From JAJPHW01 sp963799065 (GTDB taxonomy: Bacteria; Acidobacteriota; Terriglobia; Terriglobales; Acidobacteriaceae), in contig CAWCVJ010000001.1 of NCBI GenBank assembly GCA_963799065.1, forward strand, positions 2,604,001-2,668,000: a DNA stretch of 64,000 nt, in the 5' to 3' direction. Of this stretch, positions 26,357 to 34,347 are shown piece by piece (position 1 is the first letter of the stretch; each line of letters starts with the position of its first letter). The notes beneath the pieces were generated by a model. That model searched no databases and was not told the DNA's origin. It worked only from the letters and a program-made list of their open reading frames with translations. A program made the translations under genes and the position numbers.

Positions 26357-28987
26357 ATGCGCGTCGCTCGATTCTCGCTGTGTATGTCGGTTTTGCTCGT
26401 AGCTCTTCTCGCTCACGCCGCGCGGCCGACACCCAGGCCGCAGGAAGTCTTCGCGCCTTTCTGGACTTCTGAACCTGGCTGGACGACCGAACTCCAACTC
26501 AAGAACAATCTTGCGTCGGGATCGCTGACCGTCACACCCGTGCTGCGCCTGGCCTCTGGTAAAGAGATTCTGCTTGATCCGGTAACCATTGCGTCGAACG
26601 ACTCGGCGTCGGTTTGGGTCAACGAGGGATTGCTCAAGCACGCGCCCGAGCTGCTCTATCTGCCGACTTCTTATGGGTCGGTAGTGTTCCGTTTCACCTC
26701 GCTCAACGCCAGAAATCTTTATGCGGAGTCGCTGCTGTCGCTGCGCTCTGGGCCGATTGAGTTTCATGTCAACGCGTATCCGCCAGCCGATTTCGCGGAG
26801 TGGCCGCGGGCGGCTGGCCCCGGCAGTCAGGAAGGCATTTGGTGGCTGCGGCATTCTGGCGACAGTGATGTCTTGGTTGTCAGCAATAGCTCCGACAAGA
26901 TGCTTGCTGCGAAACTCTGGCTGTCGGATGCTTCGGGCAAGCGCTGGAGTCAGTCGCTCAGTCTCGCGCCGCGACAGACCCAGCGCCTCGATGTGCATGA
27001 ACTTGTCGGCGCATCGGAATTGAGGGGAAATTATGGCGGGATTAAGATTGAAGTGCCGACTTATTCCGGGGCGCTGCACAGCGTTCATTTCACTTATAAC
27101 GAGGCGGCAAAAACCTCGGCGTATTTGAAGATGTTCGAACGCGACCCTAATGCGACGCTGAAAGGGCGCATCGCGCCGGGCGAGAGCCGACCGTGGACGA
27201 TGTGGGCGCCGATGCTGGCCTTGCAGAATCCCGACCCCGCGCTCGGTTTGCCCAAAGGCACGACATTACAGCCAACCATTTTTGTGCGCAATACGACGGC
27301 GAAGCCGCTGCCCGCCAGCATCACACTAAGCTGGCGCGGCGATTCCGGCAAAGGTAAAGTAAAGCTGGAAGACTTGCAGCTCGCTCCGTACGAGACGCGG
27401 CAGATTCAGGTTGCAGCAATGCAAAAGCAACTCAACATTCCAGACGACGCGCACTGGGCGCTGGTCATGCTGAGCAGCGCTTCGGCTATGCCGGACGATC
27501 TCATAGCAATCGCCACGAGTTACGATTCGACTGGGCGATATGGCACAGAATCGGCCTTCTCGGGTAGCTTGGGAGCACACTTCGAGTCGGGCGCATGGCA
27601 GGTCGACGCAAACCACAACCAAATCGTCGCGGTAACCAACGGCGGATCGAAGCCCGCGAACGCGCTGCTCACGCTGCATTATGATAACGGCGAGAAAAAG
27701 TACGAAATGCAGCAGACCATTCAACCCGGCGATCAGATGTGGGTGAACTTTGCCGATCTCATTCACAATCGCGTGCCGGATCGCAACGGTAATGTGCTGC
27801 CGCCCGACGCCTCTGCGGGAACTTACGATCTTCAGGACATCAGCGGCGGCTATGGCCTGCTGCAAGGCAGTCTCGCTCTCGACGGGGTCTGGGGCGGTCA
27901 GACGCAGCGGCCTCCCGACCCGGAATGCTGTGGGCAAAACGACACGGCCTTCGATCCCGGCCAGTTTGACTTTGGCGTTTTGGGTTGGGGCGATCCATTA
28001 ATCATAGACGCGGAAAATTCGTGCACCGGCGGAGAGGAGAACATTTCGGGTCTGTTCACGGATTGGTGGAGCGGCAACACCGCCGTCGCCACAGTTACGA
28101 AAGAACTGGTGACGTCGGTTGCGCCCGGCTTCACTTACGCGAACGCTTGCGGAGAAGTGTATCAGTGCGTAGAAAACACCGGGACATGGGTGAAGGAGTG
28201 TCCCGTCGCCCCGGTCACGGTGATTTCTGATCAAATCACCGGTGCGAACATTGCGCAGGACAATATTTCCATCACACTCTCGGGGCCGTCCGGCACGTCG
28301 GGTTACTTGAGAGTCGAATTTACGGGCGCCAACGGCGGACAGCCGATACAGTCCATAAACACTGGACCGTCTCCCCTGGCCCCAGGCAATTACAACTTCT
28401 CCTTTGACCAGAGCACGCTCCCACTTGGCGAATACCAGACCATTACAGCGACTTGGACGGTCGACGGCACCCCTGCAACGGCCTCCTACGCCTACCACGT
28501 CAAAGTGTTAGGAGTCTACACGCAAACCCAGTACAACACCCCTGCTGAGAGTCAATGCACCGGCAGTCCCGAAGGCATAACAGTTTGGAACTCGCAGTGT
28601 CATGGAACAGACACCGATGTAGTTAGCGGGTTTGATTTTAGGGTGACGGACCCGAAAACCGGGACCGGGAGCGGACATTCGATAAGCTGGGGAGATGTAT
28701 ACCAGGAATTCACCTGCTCACAGAACAGCGGAGACCTCCGGGGCTTCGTGACCATCAAAGGTTCACTCGGCCCATTGAGCAACTCCACAGTCGCGGCCTG
28801 CAAGACGGACCCCGACCTCTACGTCTCCGGGGCCCAGGTTTACATTCAGGGCGAAGGAGTAAAAACAGTCACGGACGCGTGTGCCGCATGCTGCATTGAT
28901 TACACACATCTAGACAATTACACGACGAACACTGCGTGTACCGGCATTCAGAGTCTGCCAAGCGCGCTGACGGTTCGCCTCTACTGA
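26357..28987 (+). CDS. Large secreted Ig-scaffold protein with 3D/MltA-like C-terminal domain
   Basis: The 876-residue protein starts with a signal peptide (MRVARFSLCMSVLLVALLAH). Residues about 25-470 form repeated beta-sandwich-like domains (PFWTSEPGWTTELQLKN; VFVRNTTAKPLPASITL). A conserved block follows (about 465-622) with a BIG2-like segment (WWSGNTAVATVTK) and paired cysteines. From residue 623 the sequence is unique: an Ig-like linker, then a C-terminal domain whose end (GAQVYIQGEGVKTVTD, a further ID, and a final LTVRLY) resembles the 3D double-psi barrel of MltA-type peptidoglycan enzymes. It would act in the periplasm or outside. The downstream gene starts 9 nt later with a ribosome site overlapping this stop. 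The hydrolase role is inference. Confidence 0.8.
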   Translation: MRVARFSLCMSVLLVALLAHAARPTPRPQEVFAPFWTSEPGWTTELQLKNNLASGSLTVTPVLRLASGKEILLDPVTIASNDSASVWVNEGLLKHAPELLYLPTSYGSVVFRFTSLNARNLYAESLLSLRSGPIEFHVNAYPPADFAEWPRAAGPGSQEGIWWLRHSGDSDVLVVSNSSDKMLAAKLWLSDASGKRWSQSLSLAPRQTQRLDVHELVGASELRGNYGGIKIEVPTYSGALHSVHFTYNEAAKTSAYLKMFERDPNATLKGRIAPGESRPWTMWAPMLALQNPDPALGLPKGTTLQPTIFVRNTTAKPLPASITLSWRGDSGKGKVKLEDLQLAPYETRQIQVAAMQKQLNIPDDAHWALVMLSSASAMPDDLIAIATSYDSTGRYGTESAFSGSLGAHFESGAWQVDANHNQIVAVTNGGSKPANALLTLHYDNGEKKYEMQQTIQPGDQMWVNFADLIHNRVPDRNGNVLPPDASAGTYDLQDISGGYGLLQGSLALDGVWGGQTQRPPDPECCGQNDTAFDPGQFDFGVLGWGDPLIIDAENSCTGGEENISGLFTDWWSGNTAVATVTKELVTSVAPGFTYANACGEVYQCVENTGTWVKECPVAPVTVISDQITGANIAQDNISITLSGPSGTSGYLRVEFTGANGGQPIQSINTGPSPLAPGNYNFSFDQSTLPLGEYQTITATWTVDGTPATASYAYHVKVLGVYTQTQYNTPAESQCTGSPEGITVWNSQCHGTDTDVVSGFDFRVTDPKTGTGSGHSISWGDVYQEFTCSQNSGDLRGFVTIKGSLGPLSNSTVAACKTDPDLYVSGAQVYIQGEGVKTVTDACAACCIDYTHLDNYTTNTACTGIQSLPSALTVRLY
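27748..28222 (+). repeat. 475-bp perfect direct repeat, copy 1
   Basis: Identical base for base to 30118-30592 (offset 2370). It encodes the end of the Ig scaffold block, finishing at CPVAPVTV. Upstream flanks are related but clearly diverged (roughly 80 percent by eye) and downstream flanks are unrelated. Confidence 0.95.
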
Positions 28988-28996
28988 GGAGCACAT

Positions 28997-29875
28997 ATGA
29001 GCTTACGCATGGTAATGCTAATCGTGGCGCTGATGACGACAGCTCGCGGCGACTCTTCGAATCCGCCGGAGGGGAGTTGGAATATCCAGAAAGCAACGTT
29101 GTCTCGCCGGCCGGACAAGAATGGCCACTTTATCGCCACCGTCTCTAAGAAAGGAGAAGCGCGGAAAACCACAATAGAGGACGACGTTCCGATGGACGAG
29201 TTGGCGTCGAACTACATCGCATCGGACAAGCTGATTTTGTTCGGCCACGGTGGGAACGCGGACGTAGTCGTAATTTTTGACTTGCTGGGCGGGAAGAAGA
29301 TCGACTGGTTCTATTGTTATCAACCCCAAAGAGTTTTCAACAACCTAATCGCTTACGTAGAGTGGTATCCAAACCATGGGCCGGACACCTACACAGACGT
29401 AGTAGCGGTGTATGACACAAGGAGGACGGCCGCCGAGAATCGGCAGGGAAGATTCGAGGGAACCCCTGTAGCTCCGACGAACCCTACAAGAGTCGGCTTT
29501 CCCGTCTACCCGGAGTTCAATGCAACTCACCATTCGTATTCGAACACGGTTGAGGCCCAAGCGGAGGTCCGACTCGTGCTGGGACACCCTAATTTCTTAG
29601 GGCTGGGAAATGACCGATTAATTATTGCAGTTGGAGAAGAGCCAGGGGGCGACGCCAGTACCCTGAGAAACCACTTAGAGTCAATAGACTTATCCGCCGG
29701 GATTTCTAGGCCTACAAACAAGAGTTTCCTAATCCCTACCGGCTCGCTGCTGACGAAATCTGCCCCTGCGTATATCGAGATAACCAGCATGGATGCCGCA
29801 TCAGATAACACGGTTCGCTTGCATGTTCCAAAGACGGAGTATGGAGTCGATAGCATCTTGGTTGAGATCCCATAG
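28997..29875 (+). CDS. Secreted protein of unknown function, coupled to the 3D-tip gene
   Basis: The 292-residue protein has a short signal peptide (MSLRMVMLIVALMTTARG). I recognise no domain. The middle contains ILFGHGGNADVVVIFD and several aromatic-rich strands that suggest a beta-rich fold. GAGGAG overlapping the upstream stop (TGAGGAG) indicates translational coupling. Its stop TAG appears to be supplied by the edge of the following duplicated module (GATCCCATAGC matches GATCTCATAGC at 27497), so the C-terminus may be truncated. By position it could be a cognate immunity or accessory protein of the upstream hydrolase-like protein; this is inference. Confidence 0.65.
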   Translation: MSLRMVMLIVALMTTARGDSSNPPEGSWNIQKATLSRRPDKNGHFIATVSKKGEARKTTIEDDVPMDELASNYIASDKLILFGHGGNADVVVIFDLLGGKKIDWFYCYQPQRVFNNLIAYVEWYPNHGPDTYTDVVAVYDTRRTAAENRQGRFEGTPVAPTNPTRVGFPVYPEFNATHHSYSNTVEAQAEVRLVLGHPNFLGLGNDRLIIAVGEEPGGDASTLRNHLESIDLSAGISRPTNKSFLIPTGSLLTKSAPAYIEITSMDAASDNTVRLHVPKTEYGVDSILVEIP

Positions 29876-29971
29876 CGAGTCGCGACGAGCTACGATTCGA
29901 CCGGACGTTACGGCGCGGAATCGGCGCTCTCAGGCACCCTGGGAGCGCACTTAGAGTCGGGAGCATGGCAG

Positions 29972-31399
29972 GTGGACGCGAACCACAACCGGATTGTTAC
30001 CGTAACCAATGGCGGATCGAAGCCAGCCAACGCGCTGCTCACGCTGCATTATGATAATGGAGCGAAGCAGTACGAGATGCAGCAGACGATCCAGCCCGGC
30101 GACCAGATGTGGGTGAGCTTTGCCGATCTCATTCACAATCGCGTGCCGGATCGCAACGGTAATGTGCTGCCGCCCGACGCCTCTGCGGGAACTTACGATC
30201 TTCAGGACATCAGCGGCGGCTATGGCCTGCTGCAAGGCAGTCTCGCTCTCGACGGGGTCTGGGGCGGTCAGACGCAGCGGCCTCCCGACCCGGAATGCTG
30301 TGGGCAAAACGACACGGCCTTCGATCCCGGCCAGTTTGACTTTGGCGTTTTGGGTTGGGGCGATCCATTAATCATAGACGCGGAAAATTCGTGCACCGGC
30401 GGAGAGGAGAACATTTCGGGTCTGTTCACGGATTGGTGGAGCGGCAACACCGCCGTCGCCACAGTTACGAAAGAACTGGTGACGTCGGTTGCGCCCGGCT
30501 TCACTTACGCGAACGCTTGCGGAGAAGTGTATCAGTGCGTAGAAAACACCGGGACATGGGTGAAGGAGTGTCCCGTCGCCCCGGTCACGGTGTTGTCGAT
30601 CACCCAGACCCCCGAGACTCTCAACATGTCTTCAGGGGACACAAATCAGTCGATTAGTGTAACGATATCTGGCGGCACCGGGGACCTGGTCTTTTCTACC
30701 GGACTCACAAGCAACCCCAACAGCGGGAGTGTCGCTTCCGTAAGCGTCGCTGGCGAGAGCAATGCCACGGGCACTGCGCCTCATGCGATCACAGTTTCTG
30801 GAACCGGCTCCCCGTCGGGAATCTTTGGATCGACAGCCTGCGTTTCCGGCGTTTGCGCACAGCAAGGCACAACCATAATCATCCCCCCGCAAGTCCTGAT
30901 ACAAGTGCTCTATGGCGAGGCCCACGGCCAGGCAGTTAGTGGGGACAGCGTATCAGAACCTGCGATAGGTTCTTCGATGAAGAACAGGTTCGGGAACTCC
31001 CTGTTTCCGGGCGGATCGACGGCCACCTACCAAGCAGTGATCATTTCGTCGCAGTACGCCGGGATCAATACGAGCATCACAGCCGGGGTAAGTCCGGAGC
31101 TCGGGGTTGCGGTGAATCTTTTCGATGGAACCCAGACAGACACGGTGGCTGGCTCACCCTGCTTTTTCAGCCCTGACGCGGCCGGATGGACCGCTATTCA
31201 GGCCGCGTTGAAGAGCGGCACGACTACCGTGCCCAACGTCAATTCCGATCCGAAATGCTACGCGAACTCAAACCCCGGTCGGCAGCTGGTGTACAAGTCT
31301 TCGATCGGAGCCAACATAAATCTTCCAGGAGTTCCAGCATTTATCTTTGAGCGACAGAAATCGAATAACTCTAATCCAGCAGTAGTAGAGATCAATTGA
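29972..31399 (+). CDS. 5'-truncated duplicate of the scaffold gene with a SleB-like tip (orphan module)
   Basis: Homology to the 876-residue protein starts near 29866, directly at the end of the preceding gene. It lacks the signal peptide and first Ig domains and has only weak start signals (GTG 29972 with a GGGAG upstream). The block 30118-30592 is identical to copy 1. After VAPVTV the protein switches to a new linker and a domain with LYGEAHGQ, NRFGNSLFPGG and YQAVIISSQY. This is the order of SleB-type cell-wall hydrolases, whose catalytic Glu is the E of YGEA (codon 30917-30919). It is probably not expressed as a secreted protein in this state, and can be read as a silent alternative tip or as a plain pseudogene. 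Confidence 0.72.
   Translation: MDANHNRIVTVTNGGSKPANALLTLHYDNGAKQYEMQQTIQPGDQMWVSFADLIHNRVPDRNGNVLPPDASAGTYDLQDISGGYGLLQGSLALDGVWGGQTQRPPDPECCGQNDTAFDPGQFDFGVLGWGDPLIIDAENSCTGGEENISGLFTDWWSGNTAVATVTKELVTSVAPGFTYANACGEVYQCVENTGTWVKECPVAPVTVLSITQTPETLNMSSGDTNQSISVTISGGTGDLVFSTGLTSNPNSGSVASVSVAGESNATGTAPHAITVSGTGSPSGIFGSTACVSGVCAQQGTTIIIPPQVLIQVLYGEAHGQAVSGDSVSEPAIGSSMKNRFGNSLFPGGSTATYQAVIISSQYAGINTSITAGVSPELGVAVNLFDGTQTDTVAGSPCFFSPDAAGWTAIQAALKSGTTTVPNVNSDPKCYANSNPGRQLVYKSSIGANINLPGVPAFIFERQKSNNSNPAVVEIN
30118..30592 (+). repeat. 475-bp perfect direct repeat, copy 2
   Basis: Copy of 27748-28222 with no differences over 475 bp. It forms the junction between the diverged scaffold remnant and the SleB-like tip. 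Confidence 0.95.
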
Positions 31400-32214
31400 T
31401 GAATAAAGTAAAACGTTTCACCGCGAATACAGCGGTACTGGTGTTCATATTTTTCAAGGCCTTCGCCTACGGTGACGAGTGCCTGGATGAAAAGGCACAA
31501 TTCGCGAAATTAAACCTTCCGCTAATCATCGAGGATGCAGCTGACGCACGCAGGCTTACCCCCGAGACGGAGGAGGCCGGGACTGAGCAGGTTCACGCGT
31601 ATGTCGAAAAAGAAATCCTACGGCAACTAGCCGACGATAATCCCCACGGCTTCGAGGATGTGGTTGCAAAAATTCGTTGCATTCAGAGCGCAATTCCAGG
31701 CTACGGGAGGATGAGCGAGCTTACGACCGCGCCAGCTGCATTTTCAATTGGCTCGGGCAGACATGCCGTGGCGCTCAGCTACGAGATCGACCGAGGCGGA
31801 GATGCCGTGCCTGACCTGCGCCCCTACTTCGAGGTCTTTAAGCGGATCGGAGTTGGATGGGAGAAGGCAGGCGAGGAGGGCAGCGATTTCGTGGCATCCA
31901 CGTTCTATGTTCAGCCGCTCGAGGCCCCCACGGAAGGGGAGCACTGGTTTCTTTTATACGGAAATCGAATCGGCGACACTGGCGTACGGCTGCGCCTCGA
32001 AGTGGTGAGTTACGACGGCAACAAACTCCGGTCCGTGTGGAAGCGCTTCGACATTCCATGGACTTATGTTGACGCGATTCAAGGCAGCCACATCGTGCTC
32101 AAAGGCCGCGAAAGGAACTGGCTTGAGTTCGCAGAGCGGTGGGACGTAGTTCCTGGTGGGTTAACGCTCAAGACTAGACGGACATGGCGTCCTAAACCTC
32201 CTCCCCGGCCGTAG
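31399..32214 (+). CDS. Secreted protein of unknown function, coupled to the SleB-tip module
   Basis: The protein of 271 residues starts with a signal-like segment (ANTAVLVFIFFKAFAYG). The ATG at 31399 shares one base with the upstream stop (TGATG), a classic coupling arrangement. No known domain was recognised. A helical N-terminal third (about 30-110) is followed by a beta-rich part (SIGSGRHAVALSYEI, EHWFLLYGNRIGDTG). It occupies the same place relative to the SleB-like tip as the 292-residue protein does to the 3D-like tip, but the two are not similar in sequence. That is what tip-specific partner (immunity) proteins would look like; the role is inference. Confidence 0.65.
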   Translation: MNKVKRFTANTAVLVFIFFKAFAYGDECLDEKAQFAKLNLPLIIEDAADARRLTPETEEAGTEQVHAYVEKEILRQLADDNPHGFEDVVAKIRCIQSAIPGYGRMSELTTAPAAFSIGSGRHAVALSYEIDRGGDAVPDLRPYFEVFKRIGVGWEKAGEEGSDFVASTFYVQPLEAPTEGEHWFLLYGNRIGDTGVRLRLEVVSYDGNKLRSVWKRFDIPWTYVDAIQGSHIVLKGRERNWLEFAERWDVVPGGLTLKTRRTWRPKPPPRP

Positions 32215-32250
32215 CTATACAACCCGTTTCCCAGCGCATTAGATCAAATG

Positions 32251-32301
32251 CAGACGGGTGGCCCACCTTTACGTTCTTGGTAAAGGTGGGGACGGCGCGG
32301 C
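32251..32301. repeat. REP-like palindrome copy 1
   Basis: The perfect 11-bp stem CCCACCTTTAC/GTAAAGGTGGG has a 7-nt loop (32262-32290) and the flanks CAGACGGGTGG and ACGGCGCGGCC. The same unit recurs at 32548-32610 and 37025-37090. Confidence 0.85.
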
Positions 32302-32334
32302 CAATCGTCACGGATGTTGTTTTGACTCTGTCTT

Positions 32335-32520
32335 ATGCCTGCGTTCGATTTCGATGTGCACACGGCCCGCAAACGCATCGAGAAGCTGCGCTGCGTGCAC
32401 GCCAATCCAGTCAAGCGCGGACTCGCACAGGATACTGACCAGTGGCGCTGGAGCAACTGCCGGAGGTATGCTTTCGCAGAAGAGCGCCATGAAACTGAAT
32501 TAGCAGAGCGAGATCAAGAT
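32335..32520 (+). pseudogene. C-terminal remnant of a REP-associated tyrosine transposase (RAYT)
   Basis: The frame from 32335 reads KRIEKLRCVHANPVKRGL followed by QWRWSNCRRYAF. This is the typical C-terminal end of Y1_Tnp/RAYT proteins (family pattern: EKL-x-Y-x-H-x-NPVKRGL, WxWSS). The catalytic HUH and Tyr parts are absent. REP-like palindromes lie on both sides, as expected for a RAYT locus. The frame runs on to 32643 through the REP sequence but only the first part is family-like. Confidence 0.72.
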
Positions 32521-32547
32521 AAAACTTCCGGCGCAGTCAGCATGAAT

Positions 32548-32610
32548 GCCCACCTTTACCAAGGACGTAAAGACGGGTGGCCCACCTTTACGCACTTTGT
32601 AAAGGTGGGC
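32548..32610. repeat. REP-like palindromes, tandem copy 2
   Basis: A degenerate unit (32549-32578) and a perfect 11-bp stem unit CCCACCTTTAC/GTAAAGGTGGG (32581-32609) lie back to back, on the far side of the RAYT remnant from copy 1. Confidence 0.8.
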
Positions 32611-32904
32611 ATCACTGCGGCGTCCTGCCGGAGTTCATTTTGACCCGCACTGTTTGCTGGTCAGCTCCCCGTATCCCCCGAAGCCAAGCGTTTTCACACC
32701 CAGCATGGGCGCGCCGCCAAGCTGGAGCGGTTACTACAATGCCGGAAACTTAAATTGCCCCTAGCCGATTTTAAGGAGATCTATGAAAAGCCAAATTATT
32801 TTGCGAGTTGCTTTGCTCTTTACGGCACTACCCTTTGCGTCTAAGGGCGCATCAGCAACCCAGCCCATTTCGATAAGGATTGTCGTGTAGCGCCTCCTGC
32901 AAAA

Positions 32905-33783
32905 CTAGACACATGGGGCCGGGTTTAAAGTTAGGGTGAGGGCGAACCGGGCACGGGCTTCGTGCGGGGTTTGTCCGTGGAGTCCGCGATGCGGACGGTT
33001 GTGGTTGTACTCCTCGATCCAGCGGGCGATGCCGTGTCTGGCCTGATCGAGGTTCTGATATTCGTTGAGCCACACCTCCTCTTCTTTTAAGCTGCGATGA
33101 AAACGCTCGATGTAACTGTTGCCCTCGGGATGATTGTAGGCGGTGCGGCGATGCGTGATGCCCAGCCGATTCAGGGTTTCGACGTACCGCGCCGAAGTGA
33201 ACTGAGTGCCGTTGTCCGTAGTTAAAGTCAAACCCGTTCCACGAGAGCCGAAAGGCAAACCCTGTAACACGGCGTGATCGAGCGCGGCCAGCGCTTCTTC
33301 GCTGCGACAGCGAACACTCAAGTCCCAGCCCAGGATTTCGCGAGTGCAGCAATCGATCACCGAGACCAGGTACGACCAGCCGACGCTGGGTCCGGCCCAG
33401 ACCTTGGTCATGTCCGACTGCCACACGAGATTCGGATACAGCGCTTCCACCTTGCCCCAGTCCTTTCGGCGCGAGACTTGAAAACGGCGTTGCCGCACCA
33501 ACAGGCCGCGCTCGCGCATGACGCGCAACGTCCGCTTACTATTGACCACCAATCCGTGATTCCGACCCAACCACCAGGCCACGCGCCGATAGCCGAAGGC
33601 CGGCTTCTCTCCGCAGGCCAGCACGATCTGCTCATCCTGCGAGCGGTCGGCGCGACTGGCACGGGGTTTCGCCCGATAGTAAAGACTCGACCGGCTAATC
33701 TCCAATGTTTCGGCGACCAGCTTGGCGGGTTTGCCTTGGGCCACAAACTCCCGAGCCGACGAATGAACTTGGCCGCAGCTCAC
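32905..33783 (-). CDS. IS3-family transposase OrfB (integrase core)
   Basis: The 292-residue rve/DDE integrase has a first catalytic Asp in WQSDMTKVW, a second in LTTDNGTQF and the Glu in GNSYIERFHRSLKEEE, followed by YNHNRPHRGL. An N-terminal HTH_21-like part precedes the core. It overlaps orfA by 4 nt, consistent with coupling or the programmed frameshift used in the family to make OrfAB. Confidence 0.93.
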   Translation of the reverse strand: MSCGQVHSSAREFVAQGKPAKLVAETLEISRSSLYYRAKPRASRADRSQDEQIVLACGEKPAFGYRRVAWWLGRNHGLVVNSKRTLRVMRERGLLVRQRRFQVSRRKDWGKVEALYPNLVWQSDMTKVWAGPSVGWSYLVSVIDCCTREILGWDLSVRCRSEEALAALDHAVLQGLPFGSRGTGLTLTTDNGTQFTSARYVETLNRLGITHRRTAYNHPEGNSYIERFHRSLKEEEVWLNEYQNLDQARHGIARWIEEYNHNRPHRGLHGQTPHEARARFALTLTLNPAPCV

Positions 33784-34070
33784 TCGCCCAACACGTTTTT
33801 TAAGATCTCGATCTGCAAATGCGAACGGCCCAAAGCCCGCTCCAGTTGCTTGATGCGCTTTTCTTGCTCGGCGTCGGGCCGGGCGGCGGCGCTTCTGCCC
33901 CCAAGCGCCGCCAACGAGGCTTTCTCGGCCTCGTCCTTCCAGCGATAATACAACGTGGCTGCGATCTGATGAGTGCGACAGGTCTCGGCAATGTTGCCGC
34001 TCTTCAGACCCTCGATCACAATGGCAAACTTCTCTTCCGCACTTCTCTGCACTTGTGCTTTTCTTGGCAT
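33780..34070 (-). CDS. IS3-family transposase OrfA (HTH)
   Basis: About 96 residues from the internal ATG (MPRKAQVQ), with a helix-turn-helix of the transposase_8 type (NIAETCRTHQIAATLYYRW) and a C-terminal leucine-zipper-like coil (QLERALGRSHLQIEILK). A longer frame from 34094 is possible. It binds the IS ends together with OrfB. Confidence 0.9.
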   Translation of the reverse strand: MPRKAQVQRSAEEKFAIVIEGLKSGNIAETCRTHQIAATLYYRWKDEAEKASLAALGGRSAAARPDAEQEKRIKQLERALGRSHLQIEILKNVLGE

Positions 34071-34347
34071 CTCGCCTCCTGGCGGAGGCCCCAAATCATA
34101 CCGTATGATCGTGTCCAGTTCTAGAGGGGTGCACTACACATTGTCTCGCAGACGTGCGATCCGCGTCCGTGACCCTCGGCTGGCCGCCACTAGAAGTTGA
34201 TTTCTTCGCTTGGAAGATGACTCCTTGAGTGATCGTCTAACACTTGGATAGTAGACAGATCAAACTCCTGCTACAATCAGCGCCATGCAGCGAGGGGGAC
34301 TACGCATCAGCGTAGTGCTGCAAATCCAAAACTGAAAAGGTACAGCG

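Larger units (their letters stand above)
32885..34139 (-). mobile_element. IS3-family insertion sequence
   Basis: The 1255-bp element has ends GTGTAG...CTACAC and longer imperfect terminal repeats (TGTAGCGC...AACTAGACAC at the left, matching TGTAGTGC...AACTGGACAC read inward from the right). It is flanked by an exact ATTGTC on both sides (32879-32884 and 34140-34145), interpreted as the target duplication. It carries two overlapping transposase frames, both intact, so the insertion is probably recent and the element could be active. Confidence 0.88.
32783..34172 (+). pseudogene. Short secreted-peptide ORF split by the IS element
   Basis: ATG 32783, preceded by AAGGAG, starts a signal peptide (MKSQIILRVALLFTALPF) that is interrupted after codon ATT-GTC by the IS. 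Removing the IS and one ATTGTC copy restores an open frame that ends at TGA 34170-34172, giving about 42 residues (tail SQTCDPRP). It may be an already truncated gene or a small secreted peptide. No family was recognised. Confidence 0.5.

Noticed and set aside
29876..30592. Second scaffold copy as an assembly duplication
   Set aside because: Upstream flanks are clearly diverged and downstream flanks unrelated, which a simple assembly error would not produce. It is still worth confirming with reads.
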